Shown here: positions 51,753-63,753 of the stretch, one piece after another
Position numbering within the stretch: the stretch's first letter is position 1
Layout of the letters: each line of letters starts with the position of its first letter
Assembly: GCF_002338065.1 (NCBI RefSeq)
Contig: NZ_DDHJ01000010.1
Location: 86,949-150,948, forward strand
Direction of reading: 5' to 3'
DNA: 64,000 nucleotides
From: Pseudomonas sp. UBA1879
Lineage (GTDB): Bacteria > Pseudomonadota > Gammaproteobacteria > Pseudomonadales > Pseudomonadaceae
Notes under the pieces: generated by a model
The model's input: the letters and a program-made list of their open reading frames with translations, nothing else
Told to the model about the DNA's origin: nothing
Database searches by the model: none
Translations under genes and position numbers: made by a program

Positions 51753-54153
51753 CTACACCGGTGAAACCGTCCGCTCATGGGCCACGCACTCGGCTTCGGG
51801 CGTTGCCACCTTCAATTGGCGCATCTGCTCGCAGCCCCACAACACCCGCTCCGGTGTGGCAGGTGCGTCGATCTTCGGCTGATGCTTGTAATCGCCGAGA
51901 CTCGCCACGGCGTCCTTGATCGCGCACCACGCCGCAATCCCCAGCATGAACGGCGGTTCGCCCACGGCCTTGGAATGGAACACGGTGTCTTCGGGATTCT
52001 TGCGGTTTTCCACCAGCTTTACGCGCAAGTCGGCGGGCATGTCCGCCACCGCCGGAATCTTGTAACCGGCCGGACCGTTGGTCATCAGCTTGCCTTTGGC
52101 GTTCCACACCAGCTCTTCGGTGGTCAGCCAGCCCATGCCCTGAATGTAGCCGCCCTCGACCTGACCGATGTCGATGGCCGGGTTCAGGGAGGCGCCGACG
52201 TCGTGCAGGATGTCGGTGCGCAACATTTTGTATTCGCCGGTCAGCGTGTCGACGATCACTTCGGTGCACGCCGCGCCAAACGCGAAGTAATAGAACGGCC
52301 GCCCCCGCGCCTGACTGCGGTCGTAATAAATCTTCGGCGTCTTGTAATAGCCGGTGCTCGACAGCGACACCTGACCCATCCATGCCTGCTGAGCCAGGGT
52401 GTCGAAGCTGATCACCTGCTCGCCGACCCGCACATGCCCGTTGCGGAATTCGACCTGTGCCGCGTCGCACTGGTAGTGTTTCGCGGCAAATTCGATCAGC
52501 CGCTGCTTGAGGGTTTCGGCCGCATTCTGCGCCGCCTTGCCGTTCAAGTCAGCGCCGCTGGACGCTGCGGTTGGCGAAGTGTTCGGCACTTTGTCGGTGT
52601 TGGTCGCGGTGATCTGCACGCGGCTGATGTCCACCTGAAACACTTCGGCCACCACTTGCGCGACCTTGGTGTTCAGGCCCTGGCCCATCTCGGTGCCGCC
52701 GTGGTTCAGGTGGATGCTGCCGTCGGTGTAGATGTGGATCAGCGCACCGGCCTGATTAAGAAAGCTGGCGGTGAAGGAAATGCCGAATTTCACCGGCGTT
52801 AGCGCCAGGCCTTTCTTCAGAATCGGGCTGTTGGCGTTGTAGGCCTTGATCGCTTTGCGCCGCTCGGCGTATTGGCTGCTTTCTTCCAGTTCGGCGGTCA
52901 TTTCTTCGAGCATGTTGTGCTCGACGGTCTGATAGTAGTGGGTGACGTTGCGCTCGGTCTTGCCGTAGTAATTGGCCTTGCGCACAGCCAGCGGGTCCTT
53001 GCCCAGATGCCGGGCAATGGCGTCCATCACCTCCTCGATGGCAACCATCCCTTGCGGGCCGCCGAAGCCACGGTAGGCCGTGTTCGACGCGGTGTTGGTC
53101 TTGCAGCGGTGGCCGTTGATGGTGGCATCGCCGAGGTAATACGAATTGTCAGCGTGAAACATCGCGCGGTCGACGATCGAGGCCGAGAGGTCAGGCGAAC
53201 AGCCGCAGTTCCCGGCCAGCTCCAGTTGGATGCCGTGCAAACGGCCGTCGTTGTCGAAGCCCACGTCGTACTCGACGTAAAACGGGTGGCGCTTGCCGGT
53301 CATGATCATGTCTTCCACGCGCGGCAACCGCATCTTGGTCGGCTGGCCGGTCAGGCGTGCGATCACCGCGCACAGGCAAGCAGGGCTGGCGGCCTGGGTT
53401 TCCTTGCCGCCAAACCCGCCGCCCATGCGGCGCATGTCCACCACGACTTTATTCATCGACACGTCGAGCACTTCAGCCACCAGCTTCTGCACTTCGGTGG
53501 GGTTCTGCGTAGAGCAATAAACGATCATGCCGCCGTCTTCGGTCGGCATCACCGAGGAGATTTGCGTCTCCAGATAAAAGTGTTCCTGGCCGCCGATGTG
53601 CAGCGTGCCTTGAATGCGATTGGGCGCGGTTTCCAGTGCCACGGCTGAATCGCCCCGCTGATGGGTGTGGCTGTCGAGTACGAAATGCTGCTTGCGATAA
53701 GCCTCGACCACGTCCAGCACCGGCTCCAGATCTTCGTATTCGATGATCGCCGCCATTGCCGCCTTGCGCGCGGTGTCCAGGTCCCGAGCGGCCACAGCGA
53801 TCACCGGCTGGCCGACGAACTCGACCTTGTCGATGGCCAACAGCGGGTCACCGGGCAACAGTGGCCCGATGTCCTTCAGGCCGGGAATGTCTTCGTGGGT
53901 GATGGCGATGCGCACGCCTTCGAAGTCGTAGCAGGGTGAGACATCGACGCTGACGATACGCGCGTGGGCCCGGTCGGACAGCCGCGCGTAAACGTGCAGT
54001 TGATTGGGGAATTCGAGCCGGTCATCGATGTAAATCGCTTCACCCGAGACGTGTTTGTCGGCGCTGTCATGCTTGATGCTACGGCCGACACCGGTGGAAA
54101 GGTCCTGTTGAAACAGCGCAATCAGTTCTTCCTGGGTTTTCTGGGGAGCGTGA

Positions 54154-54161
<8 letters not shown>
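51753..54161 (-). CDS. xdhB: Xanthine dehydrogenase molybdenum-binding subunit XdhB
   Basis: XdhB is the large catalytic subunit that hydroxylates hypoxanthine and xanthine to urate. The 802-residue protein carries the molybdopterin-site loops 'RRMGGGFGGKETQ' and 'AYRGFGGPQGM', and the catalytic glutamate in 'KAVGEPPFMLGIAAW'. It overlaps the xdhA 3' end by eight bases. Full length for the two-subunit bacterial enzyme. Confidence 0.96.
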
Positions 54162-55611
<1,450 letters not shown>

Positions 55612-55675
55612 CGGTTGTGCCTCGTTTTTCTTTTAATTGAAGGGGTCATCGAACCTGTCGATGAATCTATCAGCT

Positions 55676-55714
55676 TTGACTATTGGGTCAATTAAAATCT
55701 GACCTTTAAGTCAA
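55676..55714. promoter_or_regulatory. Paired RutR-like operator sites before xdhA
   Basis: TTGACTATTGGGTCAA (55676-55691) matches the E. coli RutR consensus TTGACCANNTGGTCAA at 12 of 14 defined positions, as I recall it. CTGACCTTTAAGTCAA (55699-55714) matches at 10. Their centres are 23 bases apart, about two helical turns. They lie 65-103 bases upstream of the xdhA start. Confidence 0.5.
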
Positions 55715-55894
55715 GAAATGGGGATTTGCCGGGACTTGCCGATTAACGGCGGCCTGCCATTGCAACGAAACGCTACGCCTGCGCTCAATGTTTTGCTTAT
55801 TTCGTGCCACTTTGCACGACATGGCCCTGCGCCACAGGTATCCAGTGCGATACACTGCCGCGCTTGTGTACCGCAATGGGTTTAAAGGAAAGAA

Positions 55895-56554
55895 ATGACG
55901 TTCAAGGCACCGGACAGCCTCGCTGAGCAGATCGCTCATCACCTTGCCGAGCGAATCATTCGTGGCGAGCTCAAGCCAGGCGAGCGGATTCAGGAGCAGA
56001 AGGTCACGCAGGCCCTCAACGTCAGCCGCGGTTCGGTCCGCGAAGCGTTGCTGATCCTCGAACGCCGCCACCTGATCGCGATCCTGCCGCGCCGAGGCGC
56101 GCAGGTGACGGTCCTGACGCCGCACAACATCCAGAGCCTTTGCGCGTTGATGAGCGAGCTGTACATTTTGCTCGGTCTGGCGGTGGCGAAAAGCTGGCGC
56201 GAGCAGACTGACCTCGCGCCTTTCCTGCAAATCCAGCAGCGGCTCATCGCCAGTTGCGAGCGCGGCGATGTGAAGAATTTCGTCGAAGACAGCTTCAATG
56301 TGATGCGCGCCGCGTTCCCGTTCGCCAACAACCCTTATCTGCAGGAAACCGTCGAGAACCTTCAGCCGTCCATGAGCCGCTTCTATTATTTGGCGCTGGC
56401 GCAGCGCCAGGCGGAGATGAGCGAATACCTGACCCTGTTCGGCCAACTGCTTGAAGCGGTCGTGGCCCGGGATCTGGCGCGCATTCGCGCCGTGCTAACC
56501 GCGTACGCCGAGCGCAGCTGCCAATCCATTCTTTGCGCCCTGGCGGCCAGCTGA
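55895..56554 (+). CDS. GntR-family regulator (FCD type)
   Basis: A 219-residue regulator with a winged helix ('KVTQALNVSRGSVREALLIL') and a C-terminal FCD-like all-helical domain with reduced conservation of the metal histidines ('SFNVMRAAFPFANNPYL'). It diverges from xdhA and lies three bases before smc. The same pair (GntR, then smc) stands in P. aeruginosa. Its target is unknown; control of the xdh operon and smc are both conceivable from position. Confidence 0.85.
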   Translation: MTFKAPDSLAEQIAHHLAERIIRGELKPGERIQEQKVTQALNVSRGSVREALLILERRHLIAILPRRGAQVTVLTPHNIQSLCALMSELYILLGLAVAKSWREQTDLAPFLQIQQRLIASCERGDVKNFVEDSFNVMRAAFPFANNPYLQETVENLQPSMSRFYYLALAQRQAEMSEYLTLFGQLLEAVVARDLARIRAVLTAYAERSCQSILCALAAS

Positions 56555-56557
56555 CCC

Positions 56558-59500
56558 ATGCGGCTCAAGTGCATCAGGCTGGCCGGGTTCAAGTCCTTCG
56601 TCGACCCGACGACGGTGAATTTCCCCAGCAACATGGCGGCCGTGGTCGGCCCCAATGGATGCGGCAAATCCAACATCATTGACGCGGTGCGCTGGGTCAT
56701 GGGCGAAAGCTCGGCCAAGAACCTGCGCGGCGAGTCGATGACCGACGTCATCTTCAACGGCTCCACCAGCCGCAAACCGGTGAGCCAGGCCAGCATCGAA
56801 CTGGTGTTCGACAACTCGGACAGCACCCTGGTCGGCGAATACGCGGCGTACGCGGAAATCTCGATCCGGCGCAAGGTCACCCGCGACAGCCAGAACACCT
56901 ATTACCTCAACGGCAGCAAATGCCGTCGTCGCGACATCACCGACATCTTTCTCGGCACCGGCCTCGGCCCGCGCAGCTATTCGATCATCGAGCAGGGCAT
57001 GATCTCCAAGCTGATCGAAGCCAAGCCCGAGGACCTGCGCAATTTCATCGAGGAAGCGGCCGGCATCTCCAAGTACAAGGAGCGCCGTCGCGAAACCGAG
57101 AACCGCATTCGTCGGACCCACGAAAACCTGGCGCGCCTGACGGACCTGCGCGAGGAGCTCGAGCGCCAGTTGGAGCGTCTGCACCGACAGGCCCAGGCGG
57201 CCGAGAAGTATCAGGAATACAAAGCCGAAGAGCGTCAATTGAAGGCGCAACTGTCGGCCCTGCGCTGGCAGGCGCTGAACGATCAGGTGGCGCAGCGCGA
57301 GTCGATCATCGGCACCCAGGAAGTCAGTTTCGAAGCCTTGGTGGCCGATCAGCGTAGCGCTGACGCCGCCATCGAACGCCTGCGAGACGGCCATCACGAG
57401 TTGTCCGAGCGCTTCAATCTCGTGCAGGGGCGCTTCTATTCGGTGGGTGGCGACATCGCGCGCAACGAGCAAAGCATCCAGCACGGCCAGCAGCGCTTGC
57501 GGCAGTTGCAGGACGACCTGCGCGAAGCCGAGCGCGCGCGGCAAGAGACTGAGTCGCATCTGGGGCACGACCGCACGTTGCTGGCGACCCTCGGCGAAGA
57601 GCTGGAAATGCTCGAACCCGAGCAGGAAATGACCCTCGCCGCCGCTGAAGAATCGGCCGCCGCGCTGGAAGACGCCGAAACCGCGATGCAGGCGTGGCAG
57701 GAAAAGTGGGACGCGTTCAACCTGAGTTCCGCCGAGCCTCGGCGTCAGGCCGAGGTGCAGCAGTCGCGCATCCAGCAGTTGGAAACCAGCATGGAGCGTC
57801 TGGCCGAGCGTCAGCGTCGCCTCGGCGAAGAGCGCCAGTTGTTGGCCGCCGATCCGGAAGACGCGGCGATTCTCGACCTCAGCGAAGAGCTTGCCGCCCG
57901 GGAAATGGCCTTTGAGGATTTGACCGCCGAGGAAGAGCAGCTCGTCGAGCGCCTCGAGCAATTGCGGGTCGAGTTGCAGCAGGCAACGCAGGCCCAACAG
58001 CAGGCTCAAGGCGATTTGCAACGACTTAACGGCCGCATCGCGTCGCTGGAAGCCTTGCAACAGGCAGCGCTCGATCCGGGGAAGGGCACCGCTGAGTGGC
58101 TGCGCGATCACCAGTTGAGTGAGCGTCCCCGTCTGGCGGAAGGCTTGCGGGTGGAAGCGGGTTGGGAACTGGCGGTGGAAACCGTGCTCGGGGCTGACCT
58201 GCACGCGGTGTTGGTCGACGACTTTGCGGGCCTCGATCTGGCCGGTTTCAGTCAGGGTGACTTGCGGCTGGTCAGTCCCTCGAAGGACATCGCGCGCATC
58301 CCCGGCAGCCTGCTGGACAAAGTCGACACTCAGGTTGACCTGACCGCCTGGCTGGGGTCGGTGAAACCGGTGGACACCCTCGACGATGCCCTGTCGCTGC
58401 GCGGTCAACTGAACGCAGGACAGAGCCTGATCAGCCGCGACGGCTATTGGGTCGGGCGTGATTTTCTTCGGGTCCGTCGGGCCAGCGAAGCCGAAAGCGG
58501 CGTGCTGGCGCGGGGGCAGGAATTGCAGCGCCTCGAAGCCGAGCGCGACGAGCGGGAAGCGACCCTCGCGGCTTTGGAAGACCAGCTGCTGACCCAGCGC
58601 GAGCAGCAACGCGCGCAGGAAGACACCCGTGAACAATTGCGCCGTCGCCTGCAGGACGAAACCCGTCAGCAAAGTGAACTCAAGGCCCAACTGTCGGCGG
58701 CCAAAGCCAAGGTCGAGCAGCTGACCTTGCGCCGCAGCCGTCTGGATGAAGAGCTGACCGAGCTCGGCGAACAACGCGCCATCGAGCAGGAAAGCCTCGG
58801 CGAATCGCGCCTGCAATTGCAGGACGCCCTCGACAGCATGGCGCTCGACACCGAGCAACGCGAACTGCTGCTGGCCCAACGCGACAGCCTGCGTGAACGG
58901 TTGGATCGGGTGCGTCAGGAAGCCCGTCAGCACAAGGACCACGGCAACCAACTGGCCGTGCGCCTGAGTTCGCTGCGCGCCCAGCACGACTCGACGCGCC
59001 AGGCGCTGGAGCGTCTGGAGATGCAGTCCGAGCGGCTGACCGAGAAGCGCGAGCAACTGAACCTCGGGCTGGAGGAGGGCGCCGCGCCGCTGGAAGAACT
59101 GCGCCTGAAGCTCGAAGAATTGCTGGAAAAACGCATGGTCGTCGACGACGAAATGCGCGTTGCGAAAAACGCCCTGGAAGACGCCGACCGCGAACTGCGC
59201 GAAGCGGAAAAACGCCGGACCCAGGCCGAGCAACAATCGCAACTTTTGCGCGGTCAGCTGGAACAGCAGCGCCTTGAATGGCAATCCCTGACCGTGCGCC
59301 GTAAGGCTCTACAAGAGCAGTTGCATGAGGATGGCTACGATTTGAACGGCGTGTTGGCGACGCTGACGCCGGAGGCCAGCGAGCAAGCGGCCGAAGATGA
59401 GCTGAGCCGAATCGATGGTCGGATTCAGCGTCTGGGCGCGATCAACTTGGCGGCCATTGACGAATACCAGCAGCAATCCGAGCGCAAACGGTATCTGGAC

Positions 59501-60046
59501 GCTCAGGACGCCGACCTCGTCGAAGCCCTGGACACGCTGGAAAACGTCATTCGCAAGATCGACAAAGAAACGCGCAATCGCTTCAAAGAGACCTTTGATC
59601 AGATAAACAGCGGAATTCAGGCACTTTTTCCAAAAGTTTTCGGTGGTGGCAGCGCTTACTTGGAACTGACGGGCGAAGATTTACTCGATACAGGGGTGAC
59701 GATCATGGCGCGTCCTCCCGGCAAGAAAAACAGCACGATCCATTTGCTGTCCGGCGGCGAAAAAGCCCTGACCGCATTGGCACTGGTGTTCGCCATTTTC
59801 AAACTCAACCCGGCGCCGTTCTGCATGCTCGACGAAGTCGATGCGCCGCTGGACGACGCCAACGTGGGCCGCTACGCCCGACTGGTCAAGGAGATGTCGC
59901 AAACCGTGCAGTTCATCTACATCACCCACAACAAGATCGCCATGGAAATGGCCGATCAACTGATGGGCGTCACCATGCATGAGCCCGGGTGTTCGCGCCT
60001 TGTGGCAGTGGACGTTGAGGAGGCGATGGCGCTGGTGGATGCGTAG
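56558..60046 (+). CDS. smc: Chromosome segregation ATPase SMC
   Basis: SMC condenses and segregates the chromosome with ScpA and ScpB. The 1162-residue protein has an N-terminal Walker A 'GPNGCGKSNIIDAVRWVMG', long coiled coils (about 170-500 and 680-950), a hinge region around 520-650 ('WLRDHQLSERPRLAEGL'), and a C-terminal half with signature 'LLSGGEKALTALALVFA' and Walker B 'FCMLDEVDAPLDDANVG'. It starts three bases after the GntR gene. Long antisense frames over it are shadows. Confidence 0.97.
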   Translation: MRLKCIRLAGFKSFVDPTTVNFPSNMAAVVGPNGCGKSNIIDAVRWVMGESSAKNLRGESMTDVIFNGSTSRKPVSQASIELVFDNSDSTLVGEYAAYAEISIRRKVTRDSQNTYYLNGSKCRRRDITDIFLGTGLGPRSYSIIEQGMISKLIEAKPEDLRNFIEEAAGISKYKERRRETENRIRRTHENLARLTDLREELERQLERLHRQAQAAEKYQEYKAEERQLKAQLSALRWQALNDQVAQRESIIGTQEVSFEALVADQRSADAAIERLRDGHHELSERFNLVQGRFYSVGGDIARNEQSIQHGQQRLRQLQDDLREAERARQETESHLGHDRTLLATLGEELEMLEPEQEMTLAAAEESAAALEDAETAMQAWQEKWDAFNLSSAEPRRQAEVQQSRIQQLETSMERLAERQRRLGEERQLLAADPEDAAILDLSEELAAREMAFEDLTAEEEQLVERLEQLRVELQQATQAQQQAQGDLQRLNGRIASLEALQQAALDPGKGTAEWLRDHQLSERPRLAEGLRVEAGWELAVETVLGADLHAVLVDDFAGLDLAGFSQGDLRLVSPSKDIARIPGSLLDKVDTQVDLTAWLGSVKPVDTLDDALSLRGQLNAGQSLISRDGYWVGRDFLRVRRASEAESGVLARGQELQRLEAERDEREATLAALEDQLLTQREQQRAQEDTREQLRRRLQDETRQQSELKAQLSAAKAKVEQLTLRRSRLDEELTELGEQRAIEQESLGESRLQLQDALDSMALDTEQRELLLAQRDSLRERLDRVRQEARQHKDHGNQLAVRLSSLRAQHDSTRQALERLEMQSERLTEKREQLNLGLEEGAAPLEELRLKLEELLEKRMVVDDEMRVAKNALEDADRELREAEKRRTQAEQQSQLLRGQLEQQRLEWQSLTVRRKALQEQLHEDGYDLNGVLATLTPEASEQAAEDELSRIDGRIQRLGAINLAAIDEYQQQSERKRYLDAQDADLVEALDTLENVIRKIDKETRNRFKETFDQINSGIQALFPKVFGGGSAYLELTGEDLLDTGVTIMARPPGKKNSTIHLLSGGEKALTALALVFAIFKLNPAPFCMLDEVDAPLDDANVGRYARLVKEMSQTVQFIYITHNKIAMEMADQLMGVTMHEPGCSRLVAVDVEEAMALVDA

Positions 60047-60308
60047 CGGGTGGCAATAGGTCGAATGGAGTGAGCGCAAAAGTGGCGCATTGACGATGCG
60101 GCGCAGGATTCACCGTCGCGGCAGTACTGAAGCTTGCGACATGCCAGATGTAACAGACGGTGTAAAGTTACCTTTGGTCGTGCTAGCTTAATGTCCACTT
60201 TTTCGTGTTGCGTGGGTAAAAGGCCATTCAGAACAGAGAGTTGGCTCCACGTTTTAAAGGGGTTTACGCCCTTAATTTTCAGAATTTTCATTAGAGGCAC
60301 GGGATTAC

Positions 60309-61166
60309 ATGGAAATCGGTCTGCGAGAGTGGCTGATCGTCATCGGCATTATTGTCATTGCCGGTATTCTTTTTGACGGCTGGCGCCGGATGCGCGGCGG
60401 GAAAGGCAAGCTGAAATTCAGGCTGGACCGCAGCTTCTCCAATCTGCCGGACGACGAAGAAGGTTCGTCCGCCGAAGTGCTTGGCCCTGCGCGTGTCCTC
60501 GAAACCCACAAAGAACCCCAGCTCGACGAGCACGATTTGCCGACCATGAGCGCGGCGCGCGAGCGGCCTGAGCGCCCCGAGCGTGAGAGCAAACGCGGCA
60601 AGCGCAAGGACGAGCCGCAGCAGGGCGACCTCAACCTCGATACCGACGGTCCGAGCCTGTTCAGCGCCCGTGACGATGACTTCCCGGATGACAAGGCGCC
60701 TCAGCGCGTCACCGAGGAAAAGGATCTGGCGCCGGTCGAGGAAGTGTTGGTCATCAGCGTGATCTCCCGTGACGAGAGCGGTTTCAAAGGCCCTGCGCTG
60801 CTGCAGAACATTCTGGAAAGCGGCCTGCGCTTTGGCGAAATGGACATTTTCCATCGCCACGAGAGCATGGCCGGCAACGGCGAAGTGCTGTTCTCCATGG
60901 CCAACGCGGTCAAGCCGGGCGTCTTCGACCTGGACGACATCGACCATTTCAGCACCCGCGCCGTGAGCTTCTTCCTCGGCCTGCCCGGCCCGCGTCATCC
61001 GAAGCAGGCGTTCGATGTGATGGTAGCCGCAGCTCGCAAGCTGGCCCATGAACTGAACGGCGAATTAAAAGATGATCAGCGCAGCGTCATGACCGCGCAG
61101 ACCATCGAACACTACCGCCAGCGCATCGTCGAATTCGAACGCCGCGCGCTGACGCAGCGTCGTTGA
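60309..61166 (+). CDS. zipA: Cell division protein ZipA
   Basis: ZipA anchors FtsZ to the inner membrane and helps recruit the divisome. The 285-residue protein begins with an N-out membrane helix ('WLIVIGIIVIAGILFDG'), then a charged Arg/Glu/Asp-rich and Pro-containing linker (about 25-135), and ends in the ZipA FtsZ-binding domain (about 145-275, 'EDLAPVEEVLVISVISRDES'-like start and 'FFLGLPGPRHPKQAFDVMV'). It lies between smc and ligA, the usual order in pseudomonads. A 262-base gap to smc contains no gene that I can support. Confidence 0.95.
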   Translation: MEIGLREWLIVIGIIVIAGILFDGWRRMRGGKGKLKFRLDRSFSNLPDDEEGSSAEVLGPARVLETHKEPQLDEHDLPTMSAARERPERPERESKRGKRKDEPQQGDLNLDTDGPSLFSARDDDFPDDKAPQRVTEEKDLAPVEEVLVISVISRDESGFKGPALLQNILESGLRFGEMDIFHRHESMAGNGEVLFSMANAVKPGVFDLDDIDHFSTRAVSFFLGLPGPRHPKQAFDVMVAAARKLAHELNGELKDDQRSVMTAQTIEHYRQRIVEFERRALTQRR

Positions 61167-61181
61167 TTGAACGACGCAATC

Positions 61182-61318
61182 CTGTAGGAGCGTGGCTCGT
61201 CCCGCGATCTGTCGCGAAGCGGCAGCAAACCCGGCAAACGCGTTTGTCCAGAGGTACCGCATTAACGGAGGTTGCGACGGGTTCCCCGTCGATCGCGGGA
61301 CAAGCCACGCTCCTACAG
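61182..61318. repeat. REPIN, GTGGCTTGTCCCGCGA type
   Basis: CTGTAGGAGCGTGGCTCGTC and GACAAGCCACGCTCCTACAG form the arms, fully similar to the copies at 37173 and 49265, here between zipA and ligA. Confidence 0.9.
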
Positions 61319-61379
61319 GTTTTGCACGACCACGAATGAGCAGCTCCGGCTGCTCTTTTGCTTTTTCGAGAACACACAC

Positions 61380-63743
61380 ATGAACGCTGCCGAACAACGC
61401 ATCCTTGAACTCCGTGCAGAGCTGGATCAACACAACTACCGCTACCACGTCCTCGACGAGCCGAGCATTCCGGACGTTGAATACGATCGCCTGTTCCACG
61501 AACTCAAGGCACTGGAGGCGGACAACCCGCACTTGGTGACCCCGGATTCGCCGACCCAGCGCGTCGGCAGTGCGGCATTGTCAGCGTTCACTCAAGTGCG
61601 TCATGAAATCCCGATGCTCAGTCTCGGCAACGCTTTCGAAGAAAACGACCTGCGCGAGTTCGACCGCCGCGTGAACGAAGGTCTCGACCTTCCGGTGGGT
61701 GACCTTTTGGGCAGAGGGGCCAAGGTCGAGTACAGCTGCGAACCCAAGCTCGACGGCCTCGCCGTGAGCCTCTTGTATCAGAACGGGGCGTTGGTGCGTG
61801 GTGCCACTCGCGGCGACGGCACCACCGGTGAGGACATCAGCGTCAACGTTCGCACTGTGCGCAACATCCCGCTCAAGCTGCACGGCAAGGGCTGGCCGGA
61901 AACCCTGGAAGTGCGCGGCGAAGTGTTCATGTCCAAAGCCGGTTTCGAACGCCTGAACGCCAGCCAGCTGGAAGTCGGCGGCAAGACGTTCGCCAACCCG
62001 CGCAACGCCGCCGCCGGCAGCCTGCGTCAGCTCGATTCGAAGATTACCGCCAATCGCCCATTGGAATTCTGCTGTTACGGCATTGGCCAGGTGTCCCACG
62101 ACATCGCCGACAGCCACATCGGCAACCTTGAGCAATTGAAGGCTTGGGGCATGCCGATCAGCCGCGAGCTGAAAGTCGCCAAAGGCGTCGAAGACTGCCT
62201 GGCGTATTACCACGACATCGGCGAGCGTCGCCTGTCGCTGCCCTATGAAATCGACGGCGTGGTGTTCAAAGTCAACAGCATCGCCTCGCAACGGGAACTG
62301 GGCTTCCGCGCTCGCGAGCCGCGCTGGGCCATCGCCCATAAATTCCCGGCCATGGAAGAGCTCACCGAATTGCTCGACGTCGAATTTCAGGTGGGCCGTA
62401 CGGGTGCGGTGACGCCTGTTGCGCGTCTGAAGCCGGTCAAGGTGGCGGGGGTGACGGTGGCCAACGCGACCCTGCACAACATGGACGAAGTGGCGCGGTT
62501 GGGCCTGATGATCGGTGACACCGTGATCATCCGCCGTGCCGGTGACGTGATTCCGCAGGTTGTGCAAGTGGTGCTGGAGCGCCGGCCGGAGGATGCGCGC
62601 CAAGTCGAGATCCCGCGAACCTGCCCGGTGTGCGGCTCGCAAGTCGAACGCACGCAACTGATCAAGCGCAGCAAGGGCAAGGAAACCGTCAGTGAAGGTG
62701 CCGTCTACCGCTGCGTCGGGCGTCTGGCCTGCGGCGCGCAGCTCAAGCAGGCGATCATCCACTACGTGTCGCGCCGGGCGATGGACATCGAAGGCCTGGG
62801 CGACAAAACCATCGAACAGCTGGTGGACGAGAAGCTCATCGGCTCGCCGGCCGACCTCTACAAACTGGAATACGAGCAGATCATCGATCTGGAAGGCTTC
62901 GCCGAAATCTCCAGCAAAAAGCTGCTCAAGGCCATCGACGACAGCAAAAAGCCGACCCTGGCGCGCTTTATCTATGCGCTGGGCATTCCCGACGTCGGCG
63001 AAGAAACGGCCAAAGTGCTGGCCCGCTCGCTGGGTTCGTTGGAGAAAGTCAGAGTCGCGCTGCCGGAAGTGCTCACCTACCTGCCGGACATTGGCCTGGA
63101 AGTGGCCCACGAAATCCATAGCTTTTTCGAGGACGATCACAACCAGAACGTTATCGGCGCGTTGCTGGGCGAGTGCCAGATGGAATTGCAGGATGTGGGC
63201 GAGCTAGGCGCCGAATTTGCCGCCAGCGCGACCTTGGGCGGCATGCTCGACAAGCTGAACATTCCGTCAGTGGGGCCGGGGGCCGCGCAGAAACTGGCGG
63301 ACAAGTTCGGCACCTTGGAAAGCGTGGTCAAAGCCGACTGGCTGGACATGCGTCAGACCTTGCCGGAAAAGCAGGCGCAATCGGTCAGAGCGTTCTTCGA
63401 CATCACGGAAAACGCCGAACGCGCCCTCAAGATCGAACAGCAGCTCAAAGCCTTCGGCATGCACTGGCAAAGCGAGAAAAAGACCGTTGAAGGCCTGCCG
63501 CTCACGGGCCAGACCTGGGTGCTGACCGGTTCGCTGGAACTGATGAGTCGCGACATCGCCAAGGAAAAACTCGAAAGCCTCGGCGCCAAGGTTTCCGGGT
63601 CGGTTTCGGCGAAAACCCACACCGTCGTGGCAGGGCCGGGGGCCGGGTCCAAACTCACCAAGGCCAACGAACTGGGGCTGAAGGTGCTGGATGAAGAAGC
63701 GTTCGTGGCGTTTCTCAAGAAGCACCACGTCTCTGTGGAGTGA
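61380..63743 (+). CDS. ligA: NAD-dependent DNA ligase LigA
   Basis: LigA joins DNA nicks with NAD as cofactor. The 787-residue protein has a Ia domain ('RYHVLDEPSIPDVEYDRLF'), adenylation domain with active-site Lys123 in 'CEPKLDGLAVSLL', OB fold, a four-cysteine zinc finger ('CPVCGSQVERTQLIKRSKGKETV' shortened, later 'RCVGRLACGAQ'), helix-hairpin-helix repeats ('GIPDVGEETAKVLARSLGSL') and a C-terminal BRCT domain ('GQTWVLTGSLELMSRD'). The ATG at 61380 is taken; the earlier in-frame start reads through a REPIN. No clear Shine-Dalgarno is seen. Confidence 0.96.
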   Translation: MNAAEQRILELRAELDQHNYRYHVLDEPSIPDVEYDRLFHELKALEADNPHLVTPDSPTQRVGSAALSAFTQVRHEIPMLSLGNAFEENDLREFDRRVNEGLDLPVGDLLGRGAKVEYSCEPKLDGLAVSLLYQNGALVRGATRGDGTTGEDISVNVRTVRNIPLKLHGKGWPETLEVRGEVFMSKAGFERLNASQLEVGGKTFANPRNAAAGSLRQLDSKITANRPLEFCCYGIGQVSHDIADSHIGNLEQLKAWGMPISRELKVAKGVEDCLAYYHDIGERRLSLPYEIDGVVFKVNSIASQRELGFRAREPRWAIAHKFPAMEELTELLDVEFQVGRTGAVTPVARLKPVKVAGVTVANATLHNMDEVARLGLMIGDTVIIRRAGDVIPQVVQVVLERRPEDARQVEIPRTCPVCGSQVERTQLIKRSKGKETVSEGAVYRCVGRLACGAQLKQAIIHYVSRRAMDIEGLGDKTIEQLVDEKLIGSPADLYKLEYEQIIDLEGFAEISSKKLLKAIDDSKKPTLARFIYALGIPDVGEETAKVLARSLGSLEKVRVALPEVLTYLPDIGLEVAHEIHSFFEDDHNQNVIGALLGECQMELQDVGELGAEFAASATLGGMLDKLNIPSVGPGAAQKLADKFGTLESVVKADWLDMRQTLPEKQAQSVRAFFDITENAERALKIEQQLKAFGMHWQSEKKTVEGLPLTGQTWVLTGSLELMSRDIAKEKLESLGAKVSGSVSAKTHTVVAGPGAGSKLTKANELGLKVLDEEAFVAFLKKHHVSVE

Positions 63744-63753
63744 CTCACGCTTG

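Noticed and set aside
56495..59284. 929-codon open frame antisense to smc, with similar long frames opposite cheA and flhF-fleN
   Set aside because: They lie wholly opposite well-supported genes with strong family motifs. High G+C makes long antisense frames common, and their Leu/Gln/Arg/His-rich translations show no domain.
60047..60308. Gene or regulatory RNA in the smc-zipA gap
   Set aside because: The 80-codon frame at 60134 overlaps the zipA start in another frame, lacks a ribosome site and has no family look.
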